Shown: positions 35,349 through 44,827 of the stretch, piece after piece
How positions within the stretch are numbered: position 1 is the first letter of the stretch
How the letters are laid out: each line of letters opens with the position of its first letter
Assembly (NCBI GenBank): GCA_964372115.1
Contig: CAYJPN010000025.1
Coordinates: 1-64,000, forward strand
DNA: 64,000 bases
Reading direction: 5' to 3'
Source: CG2-30-36-16 sp964372115
Lineage (GTDB): Bacteria; Bacteroidota; Ignavibacteria; Ignavibacteriales; Ignavibacteriaceae
Translations under genes and position numbers: made by a program
The notes under the pieces: generated by a model
The model's input: only the letters and a program-made list of their open reading frames with translations
Told to the model about the DNA's origin: nothing
The model's database searches: none

Positions 35349-36782
35349 TTAATTCCCGTAATCGTGAAGTGTTTTTCTCGACAAATCTGCCAGCGCAATT
35401 TTGTAATCAATCAATGCGTTTAGGCTGCTTGTTTTTGCGTTTGTAAGCCTGAGCTGCATTTGCGATAGATCGAAACTTGTAATTGTGCCCGCTTCAAACC
35501 GTGCGCGGCTTATCTCATAACTTTTTTGTGCAAGTTCAACATTACGGCTTAAAACCTCAACCCGCGCCTTAGCCGATTCAATTTTGTTTACTGTAGCTAT
35601 TATTTCTTTTTCAATTTGTTGCTTTTGGTTTTGCAGATTAAGTTTGGTCATGTTCAAATTTGCTTCCGCCGACTCAACCTCTCGACTATTTTTTCCCCAA
35701 TCCACTACGGGAACCTTCAATGTTAAAACGACACTTCTATCTTCAGAAAAATTTCTAAACACTTCCCTAAACGCGTTATCGTTTTTGTTGATGCCGTAAT
35801 TGGCTGTTAGCATTGCAGAAATATTTCCGCGCGAGTCAACTTCGTCCATAGTCAGTGAATTTAATTCAATGTCAGCTAGCGAGTTTAATAGTTCTGTCCG
35901 GTTATTTAAAGAGTAGGTAACCGCCTCATCCAAATCAATTGTCAAAGGTTTGTACTCAAGGGCTGCTGTTACATCGAATTGTTCTTTTAACTCAAGTCCA
36001 ATTAGTAATTTAAAATTATCTTTTGATTCATTATAACTTCGCTCTGCGTTCAGCAATTTGTTTTTACTTTCGGCAAGATCAATTTCAAGCTGCAGCGCTT
36101 CTACTTCTGCAATTAAACCGGCTTTAAATTTGTTTTGCGCGGTGTTGTAGGATGTCTGCACCTGGTTTACTTCTTCCTTCACAATCTCAACATTTTTTTT
36201 TGCCTGGTAAAGTTGGTAGAAAGAAGTTGTTACGTCGTATATCATCTCTTTTTCAGCACGGGTATAATTACGCTGTGCTTTTTGCATATTAACTTCGGCA
36301 CGGGTAAGGTTTGCGCTAAGAGTATTAAAAGTAAACAACGGCTGCTGTAAACGTAAACTTATATTTGAGTAATAATCTATCGGGATGTCCTGCTGTGCGC
36401 TAAACTGGTCGCGGCGCCACATAGAACCGATAAGCGAAAAAGTGCCGTTAGTATAAACAATAGGCTGCGCAAACATAAGCCGGCTCTCAACAGTTGTATA
36501 ACCGATTTCATAGAATTGTTCTATTCCTGTTGAAGGATTAAACTGACTTGCGAGCGAGCGCGAGTAGCGTGGTAAATCAAATTCCACATCTACAGAAGTT
36601 CTTAACCCGAGTTTTGCAGCCTCCAGGGTTTTTTGTGAACTTATCAAAGCATACCCGGCAGATTTTATTCCATAACTTTCTTTCAGCGCGATGGAAACAG
36701 CGTCATCGAGAGTAAGGATTTTTTGCGAGTAAGTTGAAATACTAACAATTAAAACAGTAAGAATTATATTAATAATTTTCAT
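35349..36782 (-). CDS. TolC-family outer-membrane efflux protein
   Basis: A 477-residue protein with a signal peptide (NIILTVLIVSISTYSQ). The long coiled-coil heptads near residues 160-260 (AEVNMQKAQRNYTRAEKEMIY) and 350-460 (VESAEANLNMTKLNLQNQKQ), and the repeated pattern ARFEAGTITSFDLSQMQ/NKFKAGLIAEVEALQLE, are the two-fold TolC repeat. It forms the outer-membrane duct of a tripartite exporter. Third gene of the minus-strand group adaptor, permease, TolC, 32 bases after the permease gene. Confidence 0.9.
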   Translation of the reverse strand: MKIINIILTVLIVSISTYSQKILTLDDAVSIALKESYGIKSAGYALISSQKTLEAAKLGLRTSVDVEFDLPRYSRSLASQFNPSTGIEQFYEIGYTTVESRLMFAQPIVYTNGTFSLIGSMWRRDQFSAQQDIPIDYYSNISLRLQQPLFTFNTLSANLTRAEVNMQKAQRNYTRAEKEMIYDVTTSFYQLYQAKKNVEIVKEEVNQVQTSYNTAQNKFKAGLIAEVEALQLEIDLAESKNKLLNAERSYNESKDNFKLLIGLELKEQFDVTAALEYKPLTIDLDEAVTYSLNNRTELLNSLADIELNSLTMDEVDSRGNISAMLTANYGINKNDNAFREVFRNFSEDRSVVLTLKVPVVDWGKNSREVESAEANLNMTKLNLQNQKQQIEKEIIATVNKIESAKARVEVLSRNVELAQKSYEISRARFEAGTITSFDLSQMQLRLTNAKTSSLNALIDYKIALADLSRKTLHDYGN

Positions 36783-36814
36783 TTTATTATGTCCGCTTTA
36801 CGGAGTAAAAATAT

Positions 36815-38113
36815 TTATTCATAACGGAGAGATTCAATTGGATTTTTATCCGCAGCTTTTTTTGCAGGATAGCTGCCGAACAACAAACCTGTTGCTACCG
36901 AAACCACAAACGCTATAACAACTGCAAAGGGTGAAATTATTGTTTTCCATTCGGCATAAGTAGATATCAGAGATGTTAAAATAAACCCGAGTATAATTCC
37001 GAGAACGCCTCCCACAATACTAATTGTTAATGCCTCAAACAAAAACTGCATCAACACATCTTTTCGTGTTGCGCCAACAGCGCGCCGCACGCCTATTTCT
37101 CTCGTTCGCTCCATTATGTTTGCAAGCATAATGTTCATTATGCCAATACCGCCGACTAAAAGAGAAATACCGGCGATAGCGCCCATTACAATGTTAAATA
37201 TGCGCTGTGTTTTTTGTTTTTGTTCTAACAATTGCTCCGGTAAAATTACCTCAAAATCTTTTACGTTATAATGCCGGCGTTCCATTATTCTTTTTATAAG
37301 CTGTGCCGCCTGCTTTAATTTGTCGGAGTTTTTTATTTTTACAGTTATCTGCTCAACCGAGCTGCGGTCAACTACCTTTGCTTGCTCTTGTCCACCCGCC
37401 ATAAAAAAAATGCCGCCAAATGTTGATTCGGTTTGTTCAACTTTATCCATCTTATACATCATTGTAGTAATCGGAAGATAAATATCATCATCGTAGTTAC
37501 GCAGACCAAGACCTGAGATGCCGGCTGATGAAACTTTTTTTTCACCCGCTACACCTACAATTGAAAACCATAAATTTCCAAATTTTATTTTTTTCCCGAC
37601 AGGCTGTTCAAACTTAAACAGTTTCTCTTTAATACCGGCGCCAATCACACAAACATTTTCATAAGTATCAAGATGATGTTGTTTGAAAAATGCGCCTTGT
37701 GTAATTTTTGTATTAAATGTTTCAGGGTAATTTGATGATGTACCCACAAGCATCGCCTCCAGCAATGTCGATTTATATTGAATTTGCGATTTGAGCTCGC
37801 GCTGAGGGGTAATAAAATCTACAAGCGGGTTTAACTCTTTTATTGCGTAACCGTCTTTTAATGTTAAACCGGGAGAGAACGATGCTTTTGATTTTGCTTT
37901 ATTTTGCGGTGGTTGAATTTTTTTTATTATTATGTTGTTTGTACCCATCAACTCAATCTGCTGTAATGTTTCCTGGCGGGCGCCTTCGCCTATTGACATC
38001 ATAGCGATGACTGCGGCTACACCGAACACTATTCCGAGCATTGTTAATGCCGCACGCATCTTGTTCGCCTGCAGTCCTTTTATTCCAATCTTGAACGATT
38101 CGAAATTTGTCAT
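36815..38113 (-). CDS. MacB-type ABC transporter permease
   Basis: A 432-residue protein with the MacB periplasmic core (residues about 22-245, including GMLGIVFGVAAVIAMMSIGEGARQETL-like start: TMLGIVFGVAAVIAMMSIGE) and a C-terminal FtsX domain (GAIAGISLLVGGIGIMNIM, TREIGVRRAVGATRKDVL). Four membrane helices. No Walker motifs, so the ATPase is a separate gene, and none is present in this window. The start overlaps the adaptor stop (TAATG at 38110-38114). Substrates of MacB-type systems include macrolides, peptides and lipoproteins; not decidable here. Confidence 0.88.
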   Translation of the reverse strand: MTNFESFKIGIKGLQANKMRAALTMLGIVFGVAAVIAMMSIGEGARQETLQQIELMGTNNIIIKKIQPPQNKAKSKASFSPGLTLKDGYAIKELNPLVDFITPQRELKSQIQYKSTLLEAMLVGTSSNYPETFNTKITQGAFFKQHHLDTYENVCVIGAGIKEKLFKFEQPVGKKIKFGNLWFSIVGVAGEKKVSSAGISGLGLRNYDDDIYLPITTMMYKMDKVEQTESTFGGIFFMAGGQEQAKVVDRSSVEQITVKIKNSDKLKQAAQLIKRIMERRHYNVKDFEVILPEQLLEQKQKTQRIFNIVMGAIAGISLLVGGIGIMNIMLANIMERTREIGVRRAVGATRKDVLMQFLFEALTISIVGGVLGIILGFILTSLISTYAEWKTIISPFAVVIAFVVSVATGLLFGSYPAKKAADKNPIESLRYE

Positions 38114-39495
38114 TAGTTCACCGAGGAAGGAACAGTAACCGAGTTATCTTTATTCTCGGTGTCATTGGCATTCTCAATATTTATTGTAGGATCCTGAAGC
38201 GCAACCTTATCGCCAACTTTTAATCCTTTTTTTATGATGATATGATTTTCACCTTTTTCACCTACTTCAACTTCAACCTCATCATAACTTGAACCACTCA
38301 TCAAGAAGACTATCTTTTTCCCCTCTTTTTCAAACACAGCTTCCTGGGGGACAAAAAGAACGTTTTCAATTTCGTTTATAATAATCTGGTTGCTTGTCGT
38401 CATTCCTGGTTTTAATATCTCGGACTGTTTATTAATATCAACTTCAATTTCAAAAACTTTTATGTTTGAATTTTGATCTTTTGTTTTACCAAGCGAAGCA
38501 ACATTTGAAATCGCTCCCTCAAAAGTTGAATCCTGAAAAGCATCGAGCTTTACGTGCACCGCTAAATTTTTTGTTATTCGGCTAACGTCAACTTCATTTA
38601 CGTAAGTCATGCTTTGCATCTTTGAGAGATCGGGGAGCGAAATTAATGTCATTCCGGGCCATGGCGTGTCGCCAATAGAAATTTTTCTGCCGGACTGCCA
38701 GTTGATTTCGTAAACAACCAAACCGCCGGTGGGAGATGTTAATGTAAGTTGTTCAAGATCGCGTTTAGCGCGCTCTAAATCCGATTTACGCTGCTGAACT
38801 TCGATATCGACTTTATTTAGTTCCGATTGATTTATTATATGTTTCGATTCTAATTCTTGTTTTGCTTTTACATAATTTAATTCATTTCGTTGATGATTTA
38901 ATTTGGCTTCCTGTTGTTTAATTTCAGCTTCAAACTTCATTTGCTCAAGATTGAGTTTCGAAAGTTCATAAGAAAGCTCGGCGCTCTTTAAGTCGGATTC
39001 CAATCTTGTCATTGAAGATTTTTGTTCGGCAACCATTCGCGCTCTATCGGAAAGAGCAATCTCCAACTTAGCCTCGGCATCTTTTAAATTAGTTATTGCC
39101 TCCGTTGGATCAAACTGGACTATTGTATCTTTAGCCTTAACATATGTACCCTCCGGAACCAGGTATACAATTTTTAAACTTCCTCTTATTCTCGGTGTTG
39201 ATATTGATATTGAATTTTTTGCTCTAATTTCACCGCTCTCGGTTATTGAAACCAGAAATTTGTCCCGCTTAACTGTATAGGTCAGCAAATCTGAACTGCC
39301 GCCGGAGAAAGATGATAAAACAAATATTAAAAAAAGAATAATTATAATTAGACCGGCAAAAAGAAATTTAGATTTCTTTAAGAGGGGTGGTATATTAAAT
39401 CCGGATAATTTATCATCGAAGTTATCAAACAACAATTTTATTTTTTTTAATTTAGCCGAAGAACTCATAAAGATCGAACCTGTTTTTTCAGTCAT
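38113..39495 (-). CDS. HlyD/MacA-type periplasmic adaptor protein
   Basis: A 460-residue membrane fusion protein. One hydrophobic anchor near residues 46-66 (FAGLIIIILFLIFVLSSFSGG), a biotinyl-like domain (RGSLKIVYLVPEGTYVKAKDT), a long coiled coil (residues about 135-245) and beta-barrel segments (GDTPWPGMTLISLPDLSK, LKPGMTTSNQIIINEIENVLFVPQEA). It links the inner-membrane permease to TolC. First gene of the group; the ATG at 39495 follows GGGGATAGGAG. A possible promoter is at 39537-39564. Confidence 0.9.
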   Translation of the reverse strand: MTEKTGSIFMSSSAKLKKIKLLFDNFDDKLSGFNIPPLLKKSKFLFAGLIIIILFLIFVLSSFSGGSSDLLTYTVKRDKFLVSITESGEIRAKNSISISTPRIRGSLKIVYLVPEGTYVKAKDTIVQFDPTEAITNLKDAEAKLEIALSDRARMVAEQKSSMTRLESDLKSAELSYELSKLNLEQMKFEAEIKQQEAKLNHQRNELNYVKAKQELESKHIINQSELNKVDIEVQQRKSDLERAKRDLEQLTLTSPTGGLVVYEINWQSGRKISIGDTPWPGMTLISLPDLSKMQSMTYVNEVDVSRITKNLAVHVKLDAFQDSTFEGAISNVASLGKTKDQNSNIKVFEIEVDINKQSEILKPGMTTSNQIIINEIENVLFVPQEAVFEKEGKKIVFLMSGSSYDEVEVEVGEKGENHIIIKKGLKVGDKVALQDPTINIENANDTENKDNSVTVPSSVN

Positions 39496-39536
39496 CTCCT
39501 ATCCCCTTAGTGGGTGGATAAATAATATTTTAACTA

Positions 39537-39564
39537 CAAAAATAATATAAATATTGGTATCAAA
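39537..39564 (-). promoter_or_regulatory. Possible promoter of the efflux operon
   Basis: On the minus strand TTTG (39561-39564), a 16-base spacer and TATTTTTG (39537-39544) resemble the Bacteroidota consensus, but the spacer is short. It would give a leader of about 35 bases before the ATG at 39495. Confidence 0.35.
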
Positions 39565-39671
39565 AAGAAATGAAGTTTTTTAGTCCGGCGGTTTATATAA
39601 CGGATGGACGGTGTAAAAAATGCATAATTAAAAATTAAGACATGCACAAAGTTTGAAAGGTGATAATACAG

Positions 39672-39719
39672 AAGCGGAGTATGTGCTAATAAAAAATAAT
39701 TAGCAGAGATACTCCGCTT
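39672..39719 (-). terminator. Long hairpin after the S8 peptidase gene
   Basis: AAGCGGAGTAT (39672-39682) pairs with 39709-39719, and TGCTAAT (39684-39690) with ATTAGCA (39699-39705), separated by a small internal loop: 18 paired bases. Neither strand has a strong U-tract (TTCTGTATT on the minus strand), so termination is plausible, not certain. Confidence 0.5.
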
Positions 39720-39757
39720 TATAATAAATGATGGATATTCTTTTCAACGAAAAAAGT

Positions 39758-42610
39758 TTATCTCAATAACACCATTTTTTTTGTCATAGTAATTCCGCCT
39801 GCAGTAAGTTTATAAAAATAAACACCGCTTGAAAATTTAGAGGCGTTAAAATCAACCTCATAATCACCGGCTGGTTTATCTTCATTAACTAGCGTTGCAA
39901 TTTCATTACCGAGAACATCATAAACTTTAAGATTTATGATTGACGATTGATTATTTATGATTTTGGGCACCGAATATTTTATTCTTGTTGCTGGATTAAA
40001 CGGGTTCGGATAATTCTGTGCAAGATTAAATGAATGAATTACGTTATCATATTTATTATCAACATCAGTAAGAATAACCTGGAACTTCGAACGGGCATTA
40101 GTAAACGCCTCACTTAAATCTTCTTTCTGGACTCCTGCTGCAACTGCAAAAGCAATATCAACCGAGGAGGAAGCGGGGATATCAACCGGACCTGCTGAGA
40201 CAACATACGAAATATCACCGCCGCCGGCTTGTGCTTTTCCAATTCCGCTCGTCAGCGCTTGAATTTTTTCTGCATCAATAAATCCGTCATAAATTTGAAA
40301 TCCTCCGTCACCGCCTGGATTTAATATTCCCCAATAACCATTATCAGTATTAGAGACAACCGCGGTGCCAACCCATGGGACGGTTGCGGCGCCAATGTGC
40401 TGAGCATAACCGAACTGCCCGATGGTATCATAAGCTGTAAAATCATCCGAACCATCGGAGGTTAAGTCCCAATCACAAAATATTCCGCCGTAAAGATTTG
40501 TAATATCCGAAGTTGTTGTATTTGAAATTGTGTACCGTAAAATTATATAATTACTATTAGGCGCAGCAGCAAAAGCATAAGAACGGAGCTTAACACTTAC
40601 GCCAAGACGTTGTGCCGCGTGGTTATCATTAAAAACTGTCAGCCCTTCCTGATCGGCAATAGCGCCCGGAGTACTAATTTTTATGGGAGACTCAATAGTA
40701 AAGTCTACATTCTGAACAGAAGAAACTGCTCCGCGGACAGCATCAGAAATTTTACCGTTCGATGTTAACATTAACCCGCCTTCAAACATTAAATTATCTC
40801 CGTCAAGATATTTGAAGCCGACACCCTGCAGGTTTGAACCGTAATCGTTAAAACCCAAATTGCCTTTGCTCGTTATTGTCATTGCAATATCATTTCCGGC
40901 TTGCGTAGCATAAGTTGGGTTTGCAATTATTTCTATCGGTTGAAAATCTGTATATGCGCCGTCAATGTAATTTATGCTAAAAAGCAATTTTGCATCCAAT
41001 GGCACCGACGCGCTTAATTTGAATGTAAACTTTGCCGAGGAATTATCGAATTGCTGCATTGTGGCTACTTCACCCGGAATGAATATTCCCTGAAGTACTT
41101 CCGAATAACTATTTTTGCTTTCAAGATAAATACCGAGGTTGCTGGCGGGCTGCAGATAATTAACAAAAGTTAAAGTTAAGGTTATGGTTTCATCATTTTC
41201 AGGGAAACCATTACCATTTCCGCCCGGGGCGGCATCGCTGAAAGAATAGTCTATATATCTTACAGATTTTGATGAACTTGACGTTAATGCATTCTCCGCA
41301 TTAATTCTTCCTCTGCCGAGTAAATTTGCATACCCGGGATTAATTTGATTTATATCATCACAGGTAGCTCTTATTTGTTCGCCAACCTGCAACGGATTGT
41401 AAGACGGAAATTGTGACCACACAAGAGCAGCAAGACCCGCTGTTAATGGAGACGCCATCGAAGTACCGCTTAAAGTTGTATATGTGTCATTCATCCATGT
41501 ACTTAAAATTCCTGATCCGGGGGCAGAAACATCAACGGTAATTCCATAATTTGAAAAACCAGATTTCATGTCGCCCTGATCAGTGGAAGCAACCGATAGA
41601 ACCCCTTTGTATGCGGCAGGATAAAAAGGAGAAGAAGTGTTACTGTTGCCGGAGGCTGTAACCACAAGTGCGCCCTTGGAAACTGCGTAATCAACCATTT
41701 CCTGTCCGAATACCGAATAACCACCGCCGCCCCAACTGCAGTTAATTACTTTGCATCCATTATCAGCGGCGTATTTTATTCCCTCATATCCGAAGGCGAT
41801 ATATGCCTGTCCGGAGGGATTGCGGTAATTGTCCTGACTTGTTTTTACAGCCATTATTTTTGTTTTAAAACCGATAGAAGCAACACCTGTTTCATTATCA
41901 GTTACTGCCGATGAAATACCTGCAACGTGGGTTCCGTGATCGGATCTGTCTTCAATCGGGTTATTATCCGGGGTGCCTGTTAGTCCGCCAAAATCCCAGC
42001 CAATGTTATCATCAACATAACCGTTAGCATCATCATCAATTGAGTTATTGGGTATTTCATTATAATTGTGCCAGATGTTGGCGCTTAAATCCGGGTGATC
42101 CCAATCTACACCGGTATCAATTATTCCGATAACAATTGAAGTGTCGCCTTTGGAAACATCCCATGCTGCAGCCGCGTTTATTTTTATAAGGGAATATTGG
42201 TTCGAATACGACGGATCGTTCGGAATATATTCTGTTAAATAAACGAACTTTGGTTCAATCCATTCTATTTCGCTCAAAGCTTTTATTTTTGATGAAAAAA
42301 ACATCGGGTCGATTTGGTTTTCATATTTTATAATTATGATTTTGCTCAATTCATCGGTTGAGTTAAAAGCGTAATTAAAAACCTGTCTTGCCGATTCAAT
42401 TTTTAATGGACTTAAAACATTTTCTAAATTGGGTGAAAGTTTTACACTTCCTGTAAAGTCAGAAGTATATCCGTAGTTTAGTTTTACGATAAGTGTATTT
42501 GAGAGATAATTAATATCCCCCCTGCTAATTACTTTTTCATTAGATGCGGCGAATAAAACAGCTTGTAAAATAAAAAGCAGAACAAAAACGTGTGTAGAAA
42601 ATTTTTGCAT
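39758..42610 (-). CDS. Secreted subtilisin-like (S8) protease with type IX sorting domain
   Basis: A 950-residue protein with a signal peptide (KFSTHVFVLLFILQAVLFAAS). The catalytic triad is Asp165 (IGIIDTGVDWDHPDL), His225 (HGTHVAG) and Ser384 (LSGTSMASP), with Asn322 in TASGNSN as oxyanion residue. The N-terminal stretch (about 25-130) is an inhibitor-type prodomain. After the protease (to about 440) come beta-sandwich domains and the sorting domain NYPNPFNPATRIKYSVP. It is predicted to digest proteins outside the cell or mature surface proteins. Single gene. Confidence 0.92.
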   Translation of the reverse strand: MQKFSTHVFVLLFILQAVLFAASNEKVISRGDINYLSNTLIVKLNYGYTSDFTGSVKLSPNLENVLSPLKIESARQVFNYAFNSTDELSKIIIIKYENQIDPMFFSSKIKALSEIEWIEPKFVYLTEYIPNDPSYSNQYSLIKINAAAAWDVSKGDTSIVIGIIDTGVDWDHPDLSANIWHNYNEIPNNSIDDDANGYVDDNIGWDFGGLTGTPDNNPIEDRSDHGTHVAGISSAVTDNETGVASIGFKTKIMAVKTSQDNYRNPSGQAYIAFGYEGIKYAADNGCKVINCSWGGGGYSVFGQEMVDYAVSKGALVVTASGNSNTSSPFYPAAYKGVLSVASTDQGDMKSGFSNYGITVDVSAPGSGILSTWMNDTYTTLSGTSMASPLTAGLAALVWSQFPSYNPLQVGEQIRATCDDINQINPGYANLLGRGRINAENALTSSSSKSVRYIDYSFSDAAPGGNGNGFPENDETITLTLTFVNYLQPASNLGIYLESKNSYSEVLQGIFIPGEVATMQQFDNSSAKFTFKLSASVPLDAKLLFSINYIDGAYTDFQPIEIIANPTYATQAGNDIAMTITSKGNLGFNDYGSNLQGVGFKYLDGDNLMFEGGLMLTSNGKISDAVRGAVSSVQNVDFTIESPIKISTPGAIADQEGLTVFNDNHAAQRLGVSVKLRSYAFAAAPNSNYIILRYTISNTTTSDITNLYGGIFCDWDLTSDGSDDFTAYDTIGQFGYAQHIGAATVPWVGTAVVSNTDNGYWGILNPGGDGGFQIYDGFIDAEKIQALTSGIGKAQAGGGDISYVVSAGPVDIPASSSVDIAFAVAAGVQKEDLSEAFTNARSKFQVILTDVDNKYDNVIHSFNLAQNYPNPFNPATRIKYSVPKIINNQSSIINLKVYDVLGNEIATLVNEDKPAGDYEVDFNASKFSSGVYFYKLTAGGITMTKKMVLLR

Positions 42611-42700
42611 AATTAATCTTCAATTTGTTATGATGTGACAACTTTGATGGCAAATATCAAAAAATACAGGGATAATTACAAAGGAGAAATTGATTGCGTT

Positions 42701-42735
42701 AAAAAAAAAAGCAGTTTTATATAAAATAAAACTGC
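42701..42735 (-). terminator. Strong terminator of the ETF/acyl-CoA dehydrogenase operon
   Basis: GCAGTTTTAT (42711-42720) pairs perfectly with ATAAAACTGC (42726-42735) over a 5-base loop. The ten A at 42701-42710 give a ten-T tail on the minus strand. It ends the operon of genes 42881 to 46742. Confidence 0.9.
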
Positions 42736-42880
42736 TCATTTAATGTTAGTGAAGTTTTTTACACGGTAAATCTTTATTTACTCCGGACGATATTTCGATT
42801 AAAAAACTTTACTTGCGGCAAGTTTCTTTAATTACTCAACCGAATTAACACTTGGTTTGTTACTTCGGGCGTTGAGATGA

Positions 42881-43090
42881 TTAAATATAAAAATCTTTTA
42901 CCATTACTTCTTCGGCTTCGGCATCGTGTTCGTGTAAATATTTAACGAACTCCGAGGCATAAACCTTTTCTTTTTTTTCTTTGTACTTCTCAAGCAATCC
43001 TTCAAGTTGTTGATGATCGAATGAACTTAAGATATAATGTTTTTCTTCGTGATCATCGAAAAACCTGTAGACTATTAATCCTTTTTTCAT
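42881..43090 (-). CDS. Small acidic/basic protein of unknown function
   Basis: A 69-residue soluble protein (KKGLIVYRFFDDHEEKHYIL, then LLEKYKEKKEKVYASEFVKYL, ending MVKDFYI). It has a short beta-rich start and a charged helix; no family recognised. It lies 11 bases after the acyl-CoA dehydrogenase gene and before the operon's terminator, so it is co-transcribed with the ETF genes. A role as an accessory or regulatory protein is a guess. Confidence 0.65.
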   Translation of the reverse strand: MKKGLIVYRFFDDHEEKHYILSSFDHQQLEGLLEKYKEKKEKVYASEFVKYLHEHDAEAEEVMVKDFYI

Positions 43091-43101
43091 AACTGCTCCT
43101 G

Positions 43102-44823
43102 TTAGATTAAAATTGTATCCGCATATAAGATATCGGAGTATAGTTCGTTTTTAATTGACTCGGCATTTTTCCGTGCTTTTGCAAGCGAGTCTAAAATAAA
43201 TCTTTTTGTCGTAAATATTCTTTTTTGGTTATCGTTAGCTTCCTCTAAAAGAAGATAACCGGTATAAATGTATGCGTAAAGTTCAACGAGATCTTTAGCC
43301 GCAACTTCCTGGAATCCGGCGTCTTTTTTCTCTTTTACATACTTTAACGCATCGTTAAATAAAATCCTAATCTCAATTAAACTATCTTTTAGTTTGTTAA
43401 GACTTCCCTTATACTCCTTTTTCTCCCAGTTGTCAAAATACTCAGACAGCACATCGTTAACAACGCTGCCGGCTGCCGCAACAACCTGAAGCTGTGATGT
43501 GCCTTCGTATATATTTGTAATGCGGGCGTCGCGAGCAAGTCGCTCAACAGCAAACTCGCGCATATAGCCGGTTCCGCCGTGAATTTGAATAGCGTCATAA
43601 GTCATCTTGTTTGATGCTTCGCTCAAAATATATTTTGTAACCGGAGTAAGAAAATTTGTCATCCGCTGTGCTTCTTTAAACTTTTCATTTAAACTATTTA
43701 AAGGCAACTTTTGGGCTTTATGTATTTCAATCAAGTCTTCGTAAGCTTCTTTTTTATCAAGCCAAACACATGTATTGTAAAACAATGTTCTGTTTGATTC
43801 CAAAGTTACACGCATATCAATAAGCATATTTGCTACTACCGGAAAGTTATAGATAGGTTTACCAAATTGCTCGCGTGCTTTTGCATATTTTAATGCCTCT
43901 TCATAAGCCTGCTGCGAAAGACCGAGTGATTGCGCCCCGATACCGACACGCGCACGGTTCATCAAATAAATAACATATTTTAGAAGTCCGAATCTTCTGG
44001 CGCCCACAAGTTCAGCCGGTGTATCGTTAAATTGAAGTTCGCATGTAGGCGAACCATGAATACCGAGTTTGTGTTCTATACGACGAACGATAATTGAATC
44101 ATCCTTTTTACAAGCAAGCATGCTTAACCCGCGCGCATCTTTTGTTCCTGCTTCAGTTCGCGCCAATACGAGGAGAACATCACCGTTTCCGTTTGTTATA
44201 AATCGTTTTACGCCGCGCAAAAACCACTTGCCGGTTTCATCCTGATAAGCAGAAAGTTTTACCGCCTGAAGATCAGAGCCGGCATCCGGTTCGGTTAACG
44301 CCATTGCTCCGGTATGTTTTCCCGTGCTGAAATCGGGGAGATAAAATTCGCGTTGTTCTTCCGTCCCAAATTTATCTATTGTTTTTGCAATATCCTGAAG
44401 ACCGAAAATATTCATTAGCGATGCTTCAGCGCGGGAGATCATTTCAACAGCCATCATATAAATAGTAGTAGGAAAATTTAGTCCGCCAAATCTGCGGGGA
44501 ATAATCATTCCCATCAGTTCTGCTTTCGACAACATATCGAGAGCTTCCTGGGTTCCTTTGGCATATGTAACTTTTCCATCTTGAAAAACGGCGCCCTGTT
44601 CATCAATATCGGCTGCGCGAGGGGCAATATAATTGCCGGAAATATCACCAACTATTTCGAGAATCCTCCGATAGTTTTCCATCGCGTCTTCATAATTAAC
44701 CGGCGCATCGTCGAACTTTTCTGCCTGTTTATATTCATCTTCAATAATTTCAACAATACTTTTTAAATTTAATCTCTCAAATTGGTAAAGCACATCCGGG
44801 TTATCTGAAAAATAATTTGACAT
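43102..44823 (-). CDS. Acyl-CoA dehydrogenase with C-terminal extension
   Basis: A 573-residue flavoprotein. MALTEPDAGSDLQAVKLSAY (FAD region), ARTEAGTKDARGLSMLACKK, GIGAQSLGLSQQAYEEALKYAKAREQFGKPI and the catalytic-Glu stretch ARITNIYEGTSQLQVVAAAG identify the ACAD family. It is longer than the usual 380 residues: about 130 extra residues after the dehydrogenase core form a helical domain, as in some very-long-chain and phenylacetate-type enzymes. It oxidises an acyl-CoA and passes electrons to the ETF encoded just upstream (4-base gap). Substrate unknown. Confidence 0.92.
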   Translation of the reverse strand: MSNYFSDNPDVLYQFERLNLKSIVEIIEDEYKQAEKFDDAPVNYEDAMENYRRILEIVGDISGNYIAPRAADIDEQGAVFQDGKVTYAKGTQEALDMLSKAELMGMIIPRRFGGLNFPTTIYMMAVEMISRAEASLMNIFGLQDIAKTIDKFGTEEQREFYLPDFSTGKHTGAMALTEPDAGSDLQAVKLSAYQDETGKWFLRGVKRFITNGNGDVLLVLARTEAGTKDARGLSMLACKKDDSIIVRRIEHKLGIHGSPTCELQFNDTPAELVGARRFGLLKYVIYLMNRARVGIGAQSLGLSQQAYEEALKYAKAREQFGKPIYNFPVVANMLIDMRVTLESNRTLFYNTCVWLDKKEAYEDLIEIHKAQKLPLNSLNEKFKEAQRMTNFLTPVTKYILSEASNKMTYDAIQIHGGTGYMREFAVERLARDARITNIYEGTSQLQVVAAAGSVVNDVLSEYFDNWEKKEYKGSLNKLKDSLIEIRILFNDALKYVKEKKDAGFQEVAAKDLVELYAYIYTGYLLLEEANDNQKRIFTTKRFILDSLAKARKNAESIKNELYSDILYADTILI

Positions 44824-44827
44824 ATTC

